Part shown: positions 47,336-59,400 of the stretch, piece by piece
How positions within the stretch are numbered: position 1 is the stretch's first letter
Layout of the letters: each line of letters opens with the position of its first letter
Source: Angiostrongylus vasorum
Taxonomy: Eukaryota > Nematoda > Chromadorea > Rhabditida > Metastrongylidae
Direction: 5' to 3'
Assembly (NCBI GenBank): GCA_018806985.1
Contig: JADANN010000231.1
Span: 62,001 to 126,000 of the forward strand
DNA: 64,000 nucleotides
The notes under the pieces: model-generated
Seen by the model: the letters and a program-made list of their open reading frames with translations, nothing else
Database searches by the model: none
What the model was told of the DNA's origin: nothing
Translations under genes and position numbers: made by a program

Positions 47336-47549
47336 TCAGAACAGGCCAAATGGTGTGAGCTCGACATCGTTGTCATGCCGAAGCGATTTTTCAACTTGGG
47401 TGACGTGGCAGGCTCGGAATCTAGGTAGAACGATGTCGCCGCCGTCCATTTGCAGATCGTTTCGCCCGAACGTGCTGTGTCTGAACAAGAACTTTGTTCT
47501 GCTAGCGAGCATACTAAGCTCTGGTGTTGACATCCAAAAGTAGTGCCAT
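47336..47549 (-). CDS. Candidate terminal exon, product unknown
   Basis: After a TTACTCACTCAG acceptor on the minus strand, 71 codons run to a TGA at 47336. The peptide reads ELSMLASRTKFLFRHSTFGR, NDLQMDGGDIVLPRFRAC and ends LTPFGLF. It needs two bases carried from the previous exon. Partner exons could lie in the GC-rich block just upstream on this strand, but I could not join them. Family not recognised. Confidence 0.35.
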
Positions 47550-47579
47550 CTGAGTGAGTAACCATAGCAGAGACGAAAT

Positions 47580-48010
47580 CTGTAGTGTTTATGCTTCTTT
47601 GCGTGATGGCGGCGGCAGCCACGGCGACGACGACGACCACGGCGGTTGCTGCTGCGGCGGTCCCTCTCCTGCTCGTCCGCCGCGGCTACTACAACGGCGG
47701 CGACAGCTGCGGCGTCAGCGGTGGCGGCATCGGCGTCGTCGACGATGCGCGTGTGTGTTGCGTCGCGGCGACAACTCGTCGGCCTGTTCGTCGGGCGCCC
47801 TCCTCGGCGCCACTGCACGGCGCCACCATCCTACGATCACGTCTCGTTCTTCACTCATGAAACCAGAAGAGTCGGGGGCAAAATTGATCGCGTCCACAGA
47901 GACGCAGAGGTCTGGAGCGCGTCGCTCATGGTCTGCTTCTCTATGCTCTGTTGCCGCTCTGCCCAACATCGACGTTATCCAGGCTCCATCTCTCCAACAT
48001 AGCCCTCACC
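47580..48010. other. GC-rich trinucleotide island
   Basis: A sharply GC-rich block in an AT-rich region, built of GGC/GAC/GCC-like triplets at 47600-47730. Every frame is open on both strands, producing long but low-complexity Ala/Thr/Arg/Asp frames. It could be a 5' exon or CpG-rich promoter of the minus-strand candidate at 47336-47549, or unstable non-coding sequence. Confidence 0.6.
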
Positions 48011-48966
48011 TCCTCCTCCTTCGGCGGAGCTTCAACAGCAACGGCATACCAGTTGTTTGCTATGGGATCGATCCGATTTTATCAGAAGCAGATCTAGTTG
48101 TTATTTCGTCTACCAGCCTTTCTCTCCACGTCTTTTCACTGGAGTTTGTTTTTTCGAGCAGCTCATTCGTGGCTATTTGTCGACAGGATATCTGTATCTA
48201 ACACACGCTCTTTTTGTTTCCAATGACTTACACGCTCAGCATTAAAAGGATGGCGTCGCATCAATCATGTTAACTGGTATGCTAAATGAACATAGCCCGG
48301 AAACGGAGTCATGCAGCGTAACCTAAACTTTCATGAAAAGTTGACAGTTTTCACTGTTGTCATCTTGGTGAGGACAGCAACGAATCCACAGTACAGCACA
48401 CTGAGGCATCACCTTACTAAACACATAGAATTGGTTTTTTTCTGTGTGTTCACTATTAATCTCGGTTGCCGTCAGTAAGAGCATTTTAAATTACATCGTC
48501 TAGTCATCGATACACATAGTGCGATATAATTTGATAACGTAACGGCCATTATTTCTAGTTTTGCCAGTAGTAATCTCAGTTCCTTCCAGCACTCATGGGA
48601 TTTGCGTGGAAATCCTTTTTTCCATTCGTGTTCCAGGGACACGTGGTCTGAAGACACTTCTTTGAAAGTTCGATATTTTTAGAACAAAGTCGGGCCATCT
48701 TTATATTTTTCACAGCATTTTATTGCAGTGGTTTTGCGGTTATTTTTAGCCTGCAGGTTATATTACCATTTCATTCAGTATTGTTAATTGACAATATTTA
48801 AGAGATGCTTGGATCAAAAAAATTAATATTCACTGGGCTTTCACAATGAAATGTTAATGAATGGAGCTATTGATGTCATGAGCCTTGACGTAGACACAGT
48901 AGATGAAAGCGCAATAGACGATTTAGCGCATGGTTAGATATTTGCTGATTCACCATATATCCACTG
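48011..48966. other. No gene recognised
   Basis: No frame or repeat that I can support. Confidence 0.4.
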
Positions 48967-48967
48967 T

Positions 48968-49051
<84 letters not shown>

Positions 49052-49112
49052 GTATATGTATATATATATGTATATATATATATATATATGCATATATATA
49101 TATATATTTGTT
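48967..49112. repeat. TA dinucleotide microsatellite
   Basis: About 145 bases of (TA)n with scattered TATG interruptions. The Tyr/Ile frames it produces on both strands are artefacts. Confidence 0.95.
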
Positions 49113-49304
49113 TACGAACAAGAAGTAAGGCAGCGAGTTAGGAACCACGTTGAAACCTGAACTGAATTTGGGCAATAATTCTTTTTTAAATCATGTGTAA
49201 ATCCCAGTGTTCCAGTTACTCTGCATCGATGATGTTCATTCAGATTTTCTGCCGCATTACTTAAATATTCATCTGATAGTTTTTTTAAAAGTATTGATAT
49301 AACT

Positions 49305-49545
49305 GCGTTTCCATCAGGGAACCTAGCTAAGAGTAAACCACGCACGGTGGCAAATCTCCCTCTGATCCACAAGGGCTGCGACTGCCTGTCGTGGTGACGA
49401 CCTGGTTCAGACTTTGGCCAGGCTGTCCTCGGGATTCCAGGGAACCACAATGGCTTAACCAGCAAATCTCCGAAAAGTGGAGATTATGCTGGGACCCGCA
49501 TAACCAGTGAGGATGGGTCGTTCAAGTTCAGTTAAGTAAGTAAGT
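49305..49545 (+). mobile_element. Retroposon family A, 5'-truncated
   Basis: Starts inside the element (TGCGTTTCCATCAGGGAACC) and continues to the end with the tail TTAAGTAAGTAAGTAA. 5' truncation with an intact simple-repeat 3' tail fits target-primed reverse transcription and fixes the family's orientation. Confidence 0.85.
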
Positions 49546-49572
49546 AATATAACTGCGTTAGTATTATGACGC

Positions 49573-50127
49573 TTAGGCACAGGTGTGCGCTTTACGCCTA
49601 TAAAACGCTTTTTTTTTCATTATGTAATATCTTTTTCCTTCTTTCTTTTGATTTTTTTGCATTTTTTTTTGAGTTCCTATAAGTTCTTGACTGTAATCCG
49701 CTTGCAGTCGTATTAATCGTTTAACTGATTCGAACGAGCGCCACTCAAATCTCCCTTCTTCCGTGTCGCTAGCCAGAGCTGCTAAATGGGCTCTGCTTGC
49801 TTGCTCAACCAACACCATCGGTATCACAACCCGTATCATTACCTCTACTTCTGCTGGAAGAAGTACACTCCTTACGGGGCTCGCAGGAAAGACGGGCACG
49901 ACGTATTCATTTGTTCGAGGTGACCCCGAAACGCCGGCTGTATACTTCCCAGTCTTCATTGCTAACTTTTGGCTGAAAGAACACGATTTGCACTGACGCA
50001 AACGCGTACATGAAGACTAACGTTAAGCCTGCTAAGAGGCAAGGATCCAGTTTTTAAATTCACCTACGTTTAAAGGCTCCATGGTGGCATGGTGCTCGGC
50101 ATCCTCATTCATCCCTGTATCCGCCAT
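49573..50127 (-). CDS. Candidate small gene, product unknown
   Basis: A possible first exon, 50127-50068, reads MADTGMNEDAEHHATMEPLN and is followed by a GTAGGT donor. A strong TTCTTTCAG acceptor opens a second exon at 49972. Read in phase 0 it gives PKVSNEDWEVYSRRFGVTSN and then a stop. Another frame of the same exon stays open to 49573 (NEYVVPVFPASPVRSVLLPA and on), so the true phase is uncertain. No family recognised. Confidence 0.3.
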
Positions 50128-50800
50128 GCAGAGATTTGTTTTATTGCCTTGTGACTGCTTTACTCGAAATTGCTCATCTGAGGAAGATTTGTTGTGTCAT
50201 CCCTTGTCCTATAAAGTTATACTAGATGGTTACAGCCAATCGTCGTTCTTTTCTTGTTCTTCGCTTCAGTTTTCTGTATATTCTCAAATATGCGTTGTAA
50301 TTTGTTTCAACTTGTTATTCAACCCGATATCATCTGTACTTGGTAAGGTGATTTACTCTGTAAGCCATGGGAAATACTATGACGAACGTTGTTTTGTACA
50401 AGTAATTCGAGGGTCATGCTTGTTCTGTTGTCCACGCAGGAACTCTACTACACAGATTATTTAAGTCATACCTGATGGTAAGCATTGCCATAAGAAAAAA
50501 GAAGCAATTACAACCAAACAAAACAACAAAATCAGTTGGCGAGGTATCCATGTGTTTGTTATGTGCTTGTTTTCAATCTACCTTAGTGCGGATTTCCTTT
50601 AGGTATTTTAGACCTTCACAGCAGTGATAGTTATTTTCAGTTAGTAGCAATCAGCGTTCGTCCATGTCTTTTGTTATACAGACCCCGTATTATTTTTAAG
50701 ACTTCTAACGTATGTTATCGATAGAGAGAATGATGCATTATTGTTGGTTGATGATTCCCAGGACCGCTTTTAGACTAACCTTAGTACCAATCAATAAGTC
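50128..50800. other. No gene recognised
   Basis: A 127-codon plus frame begins at 50081 but has no motif and overlaps the candidate first exon on the other strand. Confidence 0.35.
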
Positions 50801-51140
50801 GTGTTCTTCATGAGGTTGTTAAAATAATGCTTAATAAAGTATTTATTTCGCATTGACTAACGTTTCGGCGGGTTTCATATTTTTTAAGGGCCTGGAAGGG
50901 GTCAAATTGATACCCCATGTATTCAGCCAAATGCTTTCATAACCTCGACGTTCAAACCCCGAACTTTATTTCTTAATTGTATGGGGAAGAATTTCTTTTC
51001 ACATTTACCTTTGTATTTCAGAGTCCGATTTTCCTTTCTTAGTCTTGGTATGACTGATCAATATGTACTCCTTCGTCGATAAGCTAACATGAGGTTGATA
51101 AAAAAACTTTGTTCAGCTGAGCCGAACAAAGTTGTTTATC
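50801..51140 (-). mobile_element. Decayed Penelope-like element ends
   Basis: Plus sequence CTAACGTTTCGGCGGGTTTC and GGGCCTGGAAGGGGTC around 50857-50905 is a decayed minus-strand hammerhead region. AACATGAGGTTGATAAAAAA at about 51087 is a second end. At 51104-51132 an inverted repeat (ACTTTGTTC/GAACAAAGT) forms a short hairpin. Confidence 0.5.
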
Positions 51141-52124
51141 GAACTCGTTTCACTCCATCACTGAAAGAATGCTTAGCTTTCTTTTTTCATAATTTTTTCC
51201 ATTTACTAATGGAGAAAGAATCGCATGGAGTTTGTATGGTTGGAAACTGTGCAGGTTTCAGCGCCAAAAATGGCGAGGCCTCTCTATGGTGTTCGCTGTT
51301 TCAGAAGTGTTAAGGTGACCATCGCTTCCTGTTTCATTAAGAAGAAAGAGCGTTAGTGGCCATGAAATGGTTCTGTCAGTTTAGTCTAGCTGTACATGAT
51401 CACCTATTGATTCTTTGCGTATAGCGACATCTCCGCCCAGTGTGTTGGCCCATCGATTTGCGCCAGTTTGTTGCTTCCCACAACTTGATGTGCGTGCGAA
51501 ATGACATTTTGGATTTAGTGTCTTCAGGATGATTACTGTAGAAGATTTACTGAATTGCCAGTACAGTGCTCTGTGCGAAGTACAAATGTGCAATCGATTA
51601 AAATACTTACCTGTTCTGTGTTTCACATAGTAACCTGCCATGAAAGTCGTAGTGGGCAGTAAATGAAAAACCTAACATTGTCTATTCTTTATTCATTATC
51701 TTGTTTGTTCTATTCTCTGAGGTTATCCACGTGTTTATGAGTCGTCTAGGATTAATTATTTTTCGAATGGATTGCAAGAAATCCACGGATATCCCTCGTA
51801 TAAATGTATTGCAAGAAACCAAATGATCTCTCCCAACGTTTTGACTGAGAAATCCGGATCGCTTCTCTTTTTTTCTTTTTCATTTCTCCGTTTTCCTTTC
51901 CGGATCTAGAAGTATGTTTTTATTCATTCCATACAAACATATATTTATCGGATTTGTCATTATCATCACTTGTGGGACGGTAATCTCGTGGAGCTAGCAG
52001 CATTCATATGCTGAAAAATAATAACTTGGTCTCCATTAATTACTAGTTCCGATGCTGGTGTTACCCGTGACAGTATTTTCATGACTATTGTCACGAGTGT
52101 ATCTAATATTGTAGATGATATTAG
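51141..52124. other. No gene recognised
   Basis: A minus frame at 51381-51641 has no motif. 51640-51710 resembles a foldback/MITE end (TAACCTGCCATGAAAG, GGGCAGTAAATGAAAAACC). Confidence 0.35.
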
Positions 52125-52855
52125 CCAAAACTGGAAGGAATAACGCAGTGGTTAGTGACGCAGTGGATCAGGAAGCAAAATATTGGTGCGACCTCCCAAC
52201 GTTCTCCTCCAATCCACGTGGGAATGCCTTAGCTCGGCTATCTCTTCTCGACTAGCATTCAGCTAAATTTGTAAAGAAGACGAAATCCTCAGGCAACAGT
52301 CAGAAACAACACGCGGAATCTTAACCTTTTTATTTACTGCCTATTCTTTTTTAATGGCAGGGTATGTTGCGAAATATAACTTCTATAATGCTGAGATATT
52401 TGCAAAACTCCGGACCGCATATGTCTGCGGTGGGGAACGAACACGCTATTGTCCTTTCCGGGGAGTAACGCGTTCACCACCATACCATGCGGGTCCTTCG
52501 TTTCGCTTGTCTCTTAGCTAGTTCTGTCGATCTCTGCAATCAGATCGATCGATAAGCTGGGTTCAATGCCGATTTGGGCTCCCCAGATCAATCCCGCTGA
52601 TGGGTGATTGCTGATGGAAGAGATCGATAGAACTAGCTGAGAGACAGGCGAAACAGAAGGACCCGCATGGTGTGGTGGTGAACGCGTTACTCCCCGCAAA
52701 GGACAATAGCGCGTTCGTTCCCCACCGCAGACACCCGCAGTCGGAGTTTTGCAAATATCTCAGAACCTTCATGGGCGATGAATGCAAGCAAAGCGACTCG
52801 AAAGCGAGTAATGCTGGGACCCGCATATAGGTGTGATGAGGGGTCATGCTAGATA
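52125..52855 (+). mobile_element. SINE-2 copy split by a foldback element
   Basis: The left part (52125-about 52318) and right part (about 52768-52855) together match the uninterrupted SINE-2 at 42480-42850: GACGAAATCCTCAGGCAACA before the break, GGGCGATGAATGC and TGTGATGAGGGGTCATG after it. The foldback element fills the gap, so it inserted after the SINE. Confidence 0.8.
52318..52767. repeat. Foldback/MITE palindrome nested in SINE-2
   Basis: A left arm of about 170 bases (from CTGAGATATTTGCAAAACTC at 52392) and a right arm ending GAGTTTTGCAAATATCTCAG at about 52763 are near-perfect inverses. They meet around 52560-52580. A TTTTTATTTACTGCCTATTC block precedes the left arm. Confidence 0.85.
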
Positions 52856-53430
52856 AAATAAGCTGGCCAGAACTTCTAAGTTTAAATTGAAGAAGAGACC
52901 GACATATTTAGTAGAGAGTTTCTGCTTGAATGTTCTTAGCTGTGGGCTCACAGTTTCTAAAATTCCTTCTAATCAAGCAGCCCGCGTGACCGTTGTCCTA
53001 GGGTGCGTCTATCGATCGTTACACGGCAATTGGCTATCGATTGGCTAAAATGTGCGATTCTGTTCAGAACACTGGCAAGCGTTTATCTCGCTGTTCGTAT
53101 AGTGTTCATATCACACACAAACTGTAATCTTAGTGATTCTTGCTTTAATAAAATATTTCCTCTTGTGTCATCCGGTCGATTAATGTCGAATATTGTGTCG
53201 CTTCTAATTCGATAACAGATCTCTTTTTTCACGTCACACAATTTATTCGTATCGCGGTTCTTATTGTGCTTTGCTATTTTGGTATTGTCTTTTGTTCTTC
53301 CTCTTGTCATTCTAGTCAGTAGTTTTCTTAATGACGCAAAGTTCTAACGCTGGTTCGAAGTCATTAGAGATCACAAACAAAAAAAAATCGTCTTGTAGAT
53401 CCGGATTATTGTTGTCGCCTGGTCGGCAAC
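52856..53430. other. 5' flank of the GW182-type gene
   Basis: No repeat family recognised. A CTTGTAG acceptor-like site at about 53396 lies 30 bases before the start codon and could accept a spliced leader or an upstream exon. This is inference only. Confidence 0.35.
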
Positions 53431-56400
53431 ATGGATCTCGAACGAAGTCTCCCCAATTTGAGTATCGATGATATGCCATGGCGATCACACGATCAACCTC
53501 AGCAGGTACGGTAACTGCTTTTTTCTATTAAAATCAATTTAAATATTTTTAAGAACATTTAATTTAACTTAAATTTTTTATTTTTTTAATTTATTTTTTG
53601 GTTTTAGTTTTTGCATCAAATTTAATTTAATTTAAAATTTTAATCAGTTTTAAATTCATTAAATTTATTTCATTTCTTTGTTTTTTTTCATCTTTGAAAG
53701 TTTTTTTATTTCTATAATTATACGTGGTCTTGGTTGTGATTTTACGACTTCTGATGAAATGCTATAACAACAGATTATAAGTGATGGTAAGAGATGGCAC
53801 GTTGAGAGCACTGACGGGGAATTGCATCATGTGAGAAAGAGTAATGATGGAATGCTCCGTTAACATTTCTGCGCAGCTGTTTGCGCGTGAGCTTGCGTCG
53901 TACTAGGTACCGAGAAAAGAGAAATCCTAGTGGTGGCGAGCTTGACTGCCTCTTCTGCTCGCATTGCGCTGAAGTCGTGTCAGCAAAGATACCGATTGGT
54001 GCCGAGTAAATAAGGACCTCTGTACAGGACTCTTTACGAACTTTTCAGGGTACCCTATATTTGGGAGAGAGCGGCTGTCAAGTTTTTTCTCTGTCGTTGT
54101 TTTCTTCCGCGCCCCCTCACCCTTCACTATTCCGACACGATCGCGCCCAACTCGTCGTACGGTAATACCGTTCCTACACACAAGGTCCAACGTTGGCTCT
54201 CTAGACGCCACAGCAACCAGTTTCGCACATTGATTCTAATGGCTTTCAGTAAGAATTCTGTTCGCCTCCTTGATCACGTATATTTCGTTTCCATAGTGTT
54301 ATTCTTGTGCGATGAAGCAGCTTAATAATGTGCGTAAGGCTATAGTGTACCTATGATGCTACAGCAATAAGTCGCAAAATTAGTGACGACTTTAAACCAA
54401 CTGCAGTCACTCGCATATAAACACACTACACATTGGCGACTGCTGTCGCATGTACTTTTCACATTGATTCTTTACCCACTTTTCAGCTTATCGATTCTGC
54501 TTGTTTTTCATCGCATTTTCATTGCACTCTATCACCATCATTGCTTACTTTTGCTTATCTGTCTTCCGACCATTTTTGTCCGCTCATCACTAATTTCGTG
54601 TTTTTGTTTTTCTTCATTTTTTTAAAACTGAAAATAGCTAAGAACCTACTTCTACATTTCTGGTCGTGTTTTGAAAATCGTCTCAGCATATGTTCTTGGA
54701 TTTATTGATTGTATACGTTACAAAGTGCAATGGGGCTGTTTTCTGTGTTGTACCATTTCCGTGAGAGCGCATGTGGCAAGTAACGCAGCGGTTAGAGGTG
54801 CATTGCAGTACATATCGGATCGTTGGTTCGATTTCGCTCGTCCGGCCTACCAAGCCCTCTATTCCTCTGGGGTCGGCATATTTGTGCCATACTTGTTTGG
54901 GAGGATAGCAGCACTGATTTGATACTTCGGTGGACTCTTACCAGTTATTGAAGAGACCAGATATACATTCATTAACGTCTAACGATACTCGATCAAGTGG
55001 AATGCATGCCGCATGTCTCAAGGATTGTACAATGCCGAAAGCTTTATTCTTTATTCTTTTACTATTGCCGTACTATGTTATAGAGGTTGCTTAACCTCAG
55101 TAATAATAAGAAGGGCTATCATGATGGTATAGAAATAACTGTGCATGCGGTGTTTTTTGTTGTTATGATCCAGTTTTCATTACCTTCTTTGAAGGACGTT
55201 TTTGCCTCACTTTATAAAATTATTTACAAGGAGTGTGAGAGAATAGTGGGTGGACTTTACTTAAATTTGCCTCACTTTCTTGGCCGCACATTCACCAGCT
55301 ATGATTATTTAACCTTTTTTTTACCACCGGGTTGTTTAATCAGCGTTAATCTCCCTATCGGCTTAGTTATTCTGATAAAGCATTTCATGTAATCTTCTGC
55401 GATTCAGTGCTCCTTCGTTCAGAGGGAAAAAGACCTACTGTAGAAGATTGTTACTGAAGATAGAGGATAGATCCCACGACCGACTTTTTTATTAACCTCG
55501 GCATTGATCGTATAACTTTATATATTCTTGTTGAGCAAACGCGAGGTGTTATTTTATTCTTTATTCAAGAAGAAGCCAAGGTTTCGGCGGATTTCGCCTT
55601 CCTCAGAGCCTGGGAAGGTCAAGTTGACTGCAATCTACCTTGCTAAACACTTCATAATCAAACAGAGAAAATGCTAAACCAAGATTTCAAACCACATTGG
55701 ACACTGATTAGCTTCTTTGCGCACTCACTGAGGATAGAGCCTGCATCTATTGCGTCAATTATAGTAACAAGTGTTAGAGCCTCCCCCTGACTGGAATTGG
55801 CGTTTTATAAACCGAAATGTGGATTTCGAGAGAAACCCATTCGTTTCTACTCCCGATGTAGAGAATGTTGTAGTACGAGTTTCTGCTAACTGATATTGCC
55901 ATGAGGGCCGGCGTGTGCTCTTCAAGTGGGCGCATGACATTCACGGGCAACGTCCCAGTTGCGACTCCAAACGAGTCCCTTTTGAGTGGCAGAGCTTACT
56001 TACATGATGTGAATGTGATTTTTGTTTAGATTATGGGTTAGATTGGAAATTTTTTTTAGGTCATTTCCGAACTTGGCTAAAATGGTCTAACCGGTGACGA
56101 TTCTTAGATCTAGACTTGTTCATACTATGAATTATTCCCAGTTCTCAGGAATCACTTCCACGGCAAGATCTCTGGCCATCAAACGCAACTTGAAAATAAT
56201 GGTATTTGCTGCACACCTCGCTTTGCAACCATCGGTTCCAAAAAGCACCATTACCCATTGCGCACATGATGAGCGAATGTTGCAGATAACTAAAATGGTT
56301 ACGTGATACAGGAGGATCGTATTCAAGTAAACTTATAAAGTTCTAAGGAACTCAGAAAAATGATCGGGAATGCGTTCATGCTGTATATTGTGTTTAATGA

Positions 56401-59400
56401 ACCCACACTACTTAATATGAATCCAGTGTACGGGCGTCTAAGTGCCGTTTCATTCTCGAGTTTCTTAAATCGTTTGTTGGCTGAACAGTTTTCAAGCTTA
56501 AAGAATCGTAAACAACTGATACATTACTGTCCAGTTCGATTTTGTCACAGGCAACAGTGGTGTCATGTGCTTGGGCTGTTGCCAGCACTGCGTGTATGCC
56601 GTTAAGAAAGTTGTCAACTTGTTTTCGATCTTCTTGAATCTCGATCCTTCCTTTGTATTTGGTCTCATACGCGCTGTCGATAACGATGTGCTTCTCCTCG
56701 TAAGCGTACTATTTGCGATGAGACTAAGCATTGTGCTAACATTCAAGTTATTCATGAGAATCACTGGAAATTTATCATGAATGCTGCTTTGACGTGCGTG
56801 AGAGTTGGACACATTTCTACGTCCTAATAATGTTTTTTTTTTCGTGTATCTCGTCGAAGTCCATATTTCACCATGCAGCAATGTTTTTAGGCGTGGGCTT
56901 CTGGCATGCCTGGCGGAGGAGCATCGGGCGGTCAGGCTGGATGGGGTCACATGTCACCACAGCAAATGCGAAATCCGTGGCAAGATCCGAACGCTCTCGG
57001 TATGGATACGCGTTTTTCTAATGATAGTAGAGAAAAAACCTCCTCAGTTTTGTGTTTTATATTAGTATTAATATGGAGAATATTGCATAAAATTGCTCAA
57101 CACCTCAAAAAATTATAGAATGAGAAGGAAAAAACAACCAGATAGGTGTGTAACTCAAAATTGGAAAAGGCTAGAAATTTGGGAAATCGGAAAAGATGAA
57201 CTCTTTCTTGTCACTTTCCTGTAAAAGCCTTTAAAATTTCCTGTTTTTGTAAAGCTACCAAGATTTCTTTTACTGAAAGAATAATGACAGAATTACTGTT
57301 GCCACATGAATCTTTTACTTCTCCGTGATCATCGTATCTACCACGATTTAGTGTTTAATTAGAAGTACTTTGCATTTTTGATTGGTAGATAGTTCCTACT
57401 CTACTGAAGCTACTGCTGTAACATTACTTTGGAGTAAAAACACTGTTTAAGGTCCTTCTGGTAAACCAAGGCCTTGAAATACAACCATAATGATGCTTAA
57501 ATATGGGCAAAAACTCTAAGTTTAGGTGAGCCTCGAACTTGCGATTACCCTTTCCGGTGGATCACGTATTATCTATACCAATCGAGAATCTCCCTTATAT
57601 GAGGCATCTCGAGCCGGTTAGTCGCGAGGCTTCGTGGCCCGTTGCCAGGTGGCGGATAGGGGGTTAATCGCGGACGAAAAGCGGCCTTTGCTTCACTGAA
57701 GCGCAGGTGGATCCAGGGTATGACTCCCTGTTTCTGCTACGCCGATTTCACATACTTTCTATATTTCGAGCGTATTCATGCATGCGTGTGTGGGTGCATT
57801 TTAGTTTGTGCGGATTGTATTCTGCGTGTCAATTCGGTCAAAGGCGTGGAATCAAGTGGCAGTTAAATGTGGGAGGCGGTTTAGAAGTCGTTACCAACAA
57901 ATAAGTGCTAAGCCTATCCTGGGAGAGACTGGTAAGCTAACCATGGCTATACCCAGCCCCCACGTTCAGAACCCAGCAAGCTATACGTGGGTATCAAATG
58001 CTAAACATCGTAAAATAAACGGGCCTCATTTTCCTGACTCCGAAAGAGCCTCCGATTCGGCAGCGTTGCGTAGGGAAGAGTAGGCAGAGGCTAATGAAAT
58101 CCCAGGGCCATTCTAACCTGTCTAAATCTCAAAGGACTTAGGTGACTATCTGTACCTACAATGCATGCACACTTGCACACTTGCATCTGAGTCCTTATAG
58201 AAGACTTGATTATGCAAGCAAGAAGGATAAGGTACGAGACGAGACGGCGCCACACAACGCCGTCTATGAAACCACAGAAGAACTGTTCCTCGGAATATAC
58301 GACAGTAAAAGAGACCATGCGTCTGCGTTCTCTTCAACACAAGTTTGGCAATAAACATCGATTCATTCGAACAACTAACAACCTAAATAGGATTTTTACG
58401 ATTGAAGAGATGTGGATCAACATCGGCTTTACAATCTTACAATCTTCGTCGTTTACACGTCGACATCAAACTTTGACGAAGAAGAAGTCGGAGCGTTCTC
58501 CATGGACTTGGAGAAATTCTACGCAGAAGACCGACCATACATACTGCAAGGTCGCCATTGGAGATTTTAACGCTAAGATTATTAGACTTAGAAGAATCTT
58601 TTGGGGGAACGTCGTATTGGGATCCACGGATTAGAATTGACCGACCAGGGGTGAGCGGTTGTCTGAGTTCATCATGACGACCGAGACTATCCATGGAAAC
58701 TTGCAATTCCAGAAGCCCCACCCTCAACGATGGACGTGGGAGTCTCCCAATGGAGGGCACCACAATGAAATAGACCAGATCATATTAGATCGAAGGTTCC
58801 GCATAACCGATGTCGCTGTTGTCCCAAAATTCTACACGTGATCAAACCAGCGCCTCCTCTGTGCAAGATTTAATTTCTTGCGGAAAGGAGAAGAAGTCGC
58901 TGCATTCAAAAAACGAAGTCCCAAAACCATCATCGACTGAGATTTATTCAATTCATTAGGTGGCAGTTGGGAAGATGTTGTTCTGTATAACATCGACGAG
59001 GAATGAGATGGGCTCCTTCAACATTTCCACGATAGCGCCATGAAGGCTGAGAGTTCGAAAGTCACCAAGGGACGTCTGTCTCCAGAAACACTCGAGCTAA
59101 TACGCCAGCATGGAATCGCACGAGCTGCAGGCAACCGCGAACTAACGTCCGAACTTGCGAAACAATGCTGCAGACGGGCGATAGAAGAAGATCTTAAAGA
59201 GAGAAGAACAGCAGTAATGGTCGAAGCTGCAGAGGCTGGAAAGAGCATTCGCAAAGCCCACCGATGCTTCGCCAATTACAAAACCAAGATGATCATTGCA
59301 CTTCGACACCCAAACGGAACAGTTACAGCGTCAGAATGGAGAAAATCATTCACGAATACTACTCCGATCTCTTCAAGACCTCACAAAGCGATGTTCATGA

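Noticed and set aside
47554..48201. 215-codon plus-strand frame
   Set aside because: It starts in the GC-rich triplet block where all frames are open, and the content is low complexity. No motif, start context or splice support.
48876..49175. Tyr/Ile frames on both strands
   Set aside because: They are produced by the TA microsatellite.
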